64,000 nucleotides of DNA from Pontibacter mucosus (lineage in GTDB: Bacteria; Bacteroidota; Bacteroidia; Cytophagales; Hymenobacteraceae), in assembly GCF_003054055.1 (NCBI RefSeq), contig NZ_QBKI01000008.1, positions 186,001-250,000 of the forward strand, in the 5' to 3' direction. Below the pieces are notes generated by a model. The model did not search any database, was not told the origin of the DNA, and saw nothing but the letters and a program-made list of their open reading frames with translations. A program made the translations under genes and the position numbers. Below are positions 61,548 to 64,000 of the stretch, one piece after another. Within the stretch, counting starts at the first letter, position 1. Every line of letters begins with the position of its first letter.

Positions 61548-62645
61548 TTAAATCTGTACCGTACTCGCTTCCGGCACTTTCACTTTTTCGTTTTTCTGCA
61601 GCCCCGATACCACCTCTATATTGATGCCGTCGGAGATGCCGGTTTTGATCTTGCGCTTCTCGAACCGCTGCGGCGCCGTCTCCACCTCCACGTAAGGCTG
61701 TTCCTTCTCAAACTTGAGCATGCTTTCCTTTATGGCCAGTGTCTTGTCGCGCTTGTCCAACACAATATCGGCGTTGGCACTGTAGCCGGCGCGTATAAAG
61801 TCGTCCTCATCCAGCAGCACCCGCGCCCGAATCGGGAACTTGATAGAGCCCTCCTCATCCACGCCTTTCGGGGCGATGAACTCCAGCTTGGCATTGAATA
61901 CCCGGCCCTCGATGGCCCCGATGGTCAGCAGCAGGTCCATGTTCTCTTTCAGCTTGCCCACTTCCGACTCATCTATCTTACCCTCGAAAATAAGGCTGCG
62001 CATGTCGGCCACCGAGGCAATGGTGGTGCCCTCGTTAAAGTTGTTGCGCTCGATGATAGAGCTACCCACCTTCACCGGCACGTCCAGCAGCATGCCATCG
62101 ATGGTGGAGTATACCTGGTTAGACTGTTGCTGCCCGCGCTTGCGTGAGGAACCTTCGCGCACTAGTTGCAGGTTGCTTTCAGCGGCGGAAAGCGCCTCGC
62201 GCTTCAGGTCGAAGTCGGCTTTATACTTTCTAAACTCCTGCTCCGGGATCACCTTGTCGGCATACAGCTGCTCGTACCGTTTCAGCTCCCGCTCGGCCTC
62301 CTCGAAGTTCAGCCGGGCCGTCTGCAGCTGCGTTTCGGCATTGTTCACGCTTACCATGTTGGGCACAATGCGGATCTTGGCCAGCAGCTGTCCTTTTTTC
62401 ACCAGTTCGCCGGCCTCCACGTACAGCTCCTCCACAATCCCCGACACCTGCGACTTTATCTCAACTTCCTTGCGCGGCACGATAGCGCCCGTAGCCACCG
62501 TCTTCTTCACGATCTCGGTCTCAAAGGGAGCCTCGGTTTTATACACCACAGGGTCGGTGTTGGCCTTGTTGTAGAAGTAATAGCCCAGCCAGCCCGAGAG
62601 GCCCAGGAAAATCAGGATGAATACGCCTAACAATACCTTTTTCAT
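61548..62645 (-). CDS. HlyD/MacA-type periplasmic adaptor subunit
   Basis: The membrane-fusion protein linking an inner-membrane ABC exporter to an outer-membrane channel. It has 365 residues from the ATG at 62643-62645 (MKKVLLGVFILIFLGLSGW anchor). A lipoyl-like half-motif (ATGAIVPRKEVEIKSQVSGIVEEL), a coiled-coil hairpin (about 95-170, NNAETQLQTARLNFEEAERELKRYEQLYADKVI), beta-barrel and MP-proximal domains follow. It pairs with the MacB-type permease at 63081, although a four-helix-bundle gene lies between them. Confidence 0.93.
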   Translation of the reverse strand: MKKVLLGVFILIFLGLSGWLGYYFYNKANTDPVVYKTEAPFETEIVKKTVATGAIVPRKEVEIKSQVSGIVEELYVEAGELVKKGQLLAKIRIVPNMVSVNNAETQLQTARLNFEEAERELKRYEQLYADKVIPEQEFRKYKADFDLKREALSAAESNLQLVREGSSRKRGQQQSNQVYSTIDGMLLDVPVKVGSSIIERNNFNEGTTIASVADMRSLIFEGKIDESEVGKLKENMDLLLTIGAIEGRVFNAKLEFIAPKGVDEEGSIKFPIRARVLLDEDDFIRAGYSANADIVLDKRDKTLAIKESMLKFEKEQPYVEVETAPQRFEKRKIKTGISDGINIEVVSGLQKNEKVKVPEASTVQI

Positions 62646-62690
62646 AGCGTTGTCAATTATCAATTACCAGTTATCATTTATCAGTTTTGA
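62646..62690. repeat. AT-rich leader repeats of the adaptor gene
   Basis: Units of the ATCAATTA/ATCATTTATCAG type lie directly upstream of the adaptor start. A related stretch (AATTGTTAAATGATCATTGTTAACTG) at 63048-63076 lies upstream of the four-helix-bundle gene. Both match the leader of iscX. Confidence 0.6.
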
Positions 62691-63036
62691 TGCCTCTTGA
62701 GGTTCTTATACTTGAGAAGAGCATTTTGCCTAATTCATCTGCATCCGCAAACAAGCTTTGGTGCTGTCTCTCGTCTATATAGCCTGTATCCTTGAGCAAG
62801 TCTGTCCAGTACTTCGTTTCCAGGCATTCCTTATAAGCAATGGAAAGTTTAGAGGAGAACTCCGCATCCGAGATTGCGCCATTGGCCTCTGCCACATTCG
62901 CGCCAATGGATGTACCGCTACGCAGCAACTGCTTGGCAAGTAAAAACTCCCGTTTTTCCTGCCCCAGGTACTGGTAAGCTCTTACCACCCTGATTGCAAA
63001 AGCATATGCTTTGTTGTAAAGTACATTCTCCTTCAT
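62674..63036 (-). CDS. Four-helix-bundle protein (S23/IVP family)
   Basis: The 120-residue protein has the four-helix-bundle fold first found in 23S rRNA intervening sequences: NKAYAFAIRVVRAYQYL, LLRSGTSIGANVAEANGA (signature), FSSKLSIAYKECLETKYWTDLL. Function is unknown; related Avd proteins serve diversity-generating retroelements, but no such element is seen here. It sits between two efflux genes and is flanked on both sides by AT-rich repeats, as if inserted into the operon. Confidence 0.92.
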   Translation of the reverse strand: MKENVLYNKAYAFAIRVVRAYQYLGQEKREFLLAKQLLRSGTSIGANVAEANGAISDAEFSSKLSIAYKECLETKYWTDLLKDTGYIDERQHQSLFADADELGKMLFSSIRTSRGIKTDK

Positions 63037-63080
63037 GTGTAGTATGATTGTTAATTGTTAAATGATCATTGTTAACTGAA

Positions 63081-64000
63081 TCACTCGTCTTTAAGCGCCA
63101 CTACCGGGTTCACCCTGGCGGCCTTGGTGGCAGGAATCAGGCCGGCCAGTGCGCCGGTAACCACCAACAGCACGGTAGCGGTCAGAGCAATGCCGGGATT
63201 TACCTCCGGGATGCCGAAGAAGCCCGCCTGCACGTCGTTCTTCCGCATCACATACTCTATCAGGGCAATGATGCCGGTGCCGCCCAGCAAGCCCACATAG
63301 CCTGCCAGCCCCGTTATCACGATGGACTCCTGGATGATCAGACTGATGATAGAAAGTGGCGTGGCCCCAAGCGCCTTGCGGATTCCGATTTCCTTGGTGC
63401 GCTCCTTTACCACGATCAGCATGATGTTGCCTACCCCGATAATGCCTGCCACGATGGTGCCTATACTTACCAGCCAGCTAAAACCGGCAATGCCCGCGAA
63501 CAGCCCCTGCACTTCCTGAAACTCCTTCTCCACGTTAGCCGAGCCAAAGGCTTTCAGGTCGGTGGGGGCTACGCGGTGGCGCTGCATCAGCAGGGTTTTG
63601 GTTTTCTCCTCTATCAGGGCAGCAGGCACGCCCGGCTTGGGCACCATGGCCATAAATCCCACCTTGTTTACCTGGTTATAAGTTTGCTGCAGGGCCGTGA
63701 GCGGGATGTAAATGACCTTGCCGTCCTCCACCACGTCCTCGCCCTTGCCCACCGGCTCAAAAGTACCCACTACCTGAAAGTAGCTGCCCTTGATGCTGAT
63801 GTACTTGCCAATCGGGTTCTTCTCGTTAGGAAAGAGCACCTCCAGCACGCGCGGCCCCACTACGGCCACCTTGCGCTTCTCCTGCATGTCGATCTCGTTC
63901 ACGAAACGGCCGGTTTTCACCTTCATCGGCTTTACAGAGAGCATGTCGGGCGTTTCGCCGTTCACCGTGAAGGCAGAGCTCTTGTCTTTATAGTTCACTG
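63081..64000 (-). CDS. MacB-type ABC transporter permease (5' end beyond window edge)
   Basis: The C-terminal 306 residues of a MacB/FtsX-type permease. Periplasmic MacB core region VNGETPDMLSVKPMKVKTGRFVNE and VVGPRVLEVLF; three C-terminal membrane helices with the FtsX motif GVGNIMLIVVKERTKEIGIRKALGATP and the end GLIPATKAARVNPVVALKDE. The first helix and start are outside the window. It partners with the HlyD-like adaptor; the substrate may be a peptide, lipid or antibiotic. Confidence 0.93.
   Translation of the reverse strand, partial: VNYKDKSSAFTVNGETPDMLSVKPMKVKTGRFVNEIDMQEKRKVAVVGPRVLEVLFPNEKNPIGKYISIKGSYFQVVGTFEPVGKGEDVVEDGKVIYIPLTALQQTYNQVNKVGFMAMVPKPGVPAALIEEKTKTLLMQRHRVAPTDLKAFGSANVEKEFQEVQGLFAGIAGFSWLVSIGTIVAGIIGVGNIMLIVVKERTKEIGIRKALGATPLSIISLIIQESIVITGLAGYVGLLGGTGIIALIEYVMRKNDVQAGFFGIPEVNPGIALTATVLLVVTGALAGLIPATKAARVNPVVALKDE

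Noticed and set aside
62674..63036. Diversity-generating retroelement accessory gene (Avd)
   Set aside because: The protein is of the related four-helix-bundle family, but no reverse transcriptase, template repeat or variable repeat is nearby.

Overview
The window is chromosomal DNA from a member of the Bacteroidota, most likely a Cytophagales/Hymenobacteraceae organism of the Pontibacter type (the phylum is well supported, the genus is inference). The grounds are: promoters with the TAnnTTTG -7 box, almost no Shine-Dalgarno sequences, frequent GTG/TTG starts, type IX secretion proteins (PorZ, sorting-type C-termini), carboxypeptidase-regulatory-domain outer-membrane receptors, and GC-rich coding regions separated by AT-rich, repeat-filled gaps. 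No plasmid, phage or CRISPR locus is visible. Both ends cut through genes: asd on the left, a MacB-type permease on the right.

Layout. 0-13 kb: asd, a large secreted lamin-tail protein, ndk, nrnA, two FKBP lipoproteins, recO-porZ, tdk and a ferredoxin. 13-17 kb: conserved proteins of unknown function, a MoxR ATPase and an unlisted 50-residue membrane protein. 17.5-29.2 kb: a phosphate-starvation region (TonB receptor plus surface lipoprotein, two OprO/P-type porins, pstSCAB-phoU), with 11-nt-periodic TTAACA-like boxes upstream of the leading genes. 29.5-34.5 kb: cytochrome c maturation genes ccmB-ccmC-ccmD-ccmE-ccmF, with a CxxxY-type CcmE. 34.5-44 kb: housekeeping genes (Rossmann/DUF2520 protein, fdx-iscX, KdsC-like phosphatase, cold shock protein, UbiA, Fur, purN-purH) and one atypical AT-rich membrane protein. 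44.3-49.9 kb: the cell-shape operon mreBCD-mrdA-rodA. 50-52.2 kb: a decayed island with a MITE, an AT-rich methyltransferase and an integrase fragment, next to tRNA-Leu and tRNA-Gly. 52.6-64 kb: mutS, a SPOUT methyltransferase, an outer-membrane receptor, a GNAT enzyme, a CHRD lipoprotein and an HlyD/MacB-type efflux system interrupted by a four-helix-bundle gene.

The most unusual content is not a gene. The heptamer AAGTATA/TATACTT (core AAGTAT, often extended to AAGTATAA) occurs about 160 times by manual scan, against roughly 8 expected for a random heptamer on both strands. It lies in both orientations, in intergenic DNA and inside genes in all frames, where it forces otherwise uncommon codons (Ser-Ile as AGT-ATA, Ile-Leu as ATA-CTT). 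It also forms inverted pairs at gene ends and sits in terminator loops. This resembles DNA uptake sequences or HIP1-type iterated words. Around it are families of small hairpins with constant loops and variable stems, a ~380-bp composite repeat in two inverted copies 55 kb apart with compensatory stem changes, two MITE-like elements, and 7-8-nt-periodic leader repeats just upstream of several start codons.
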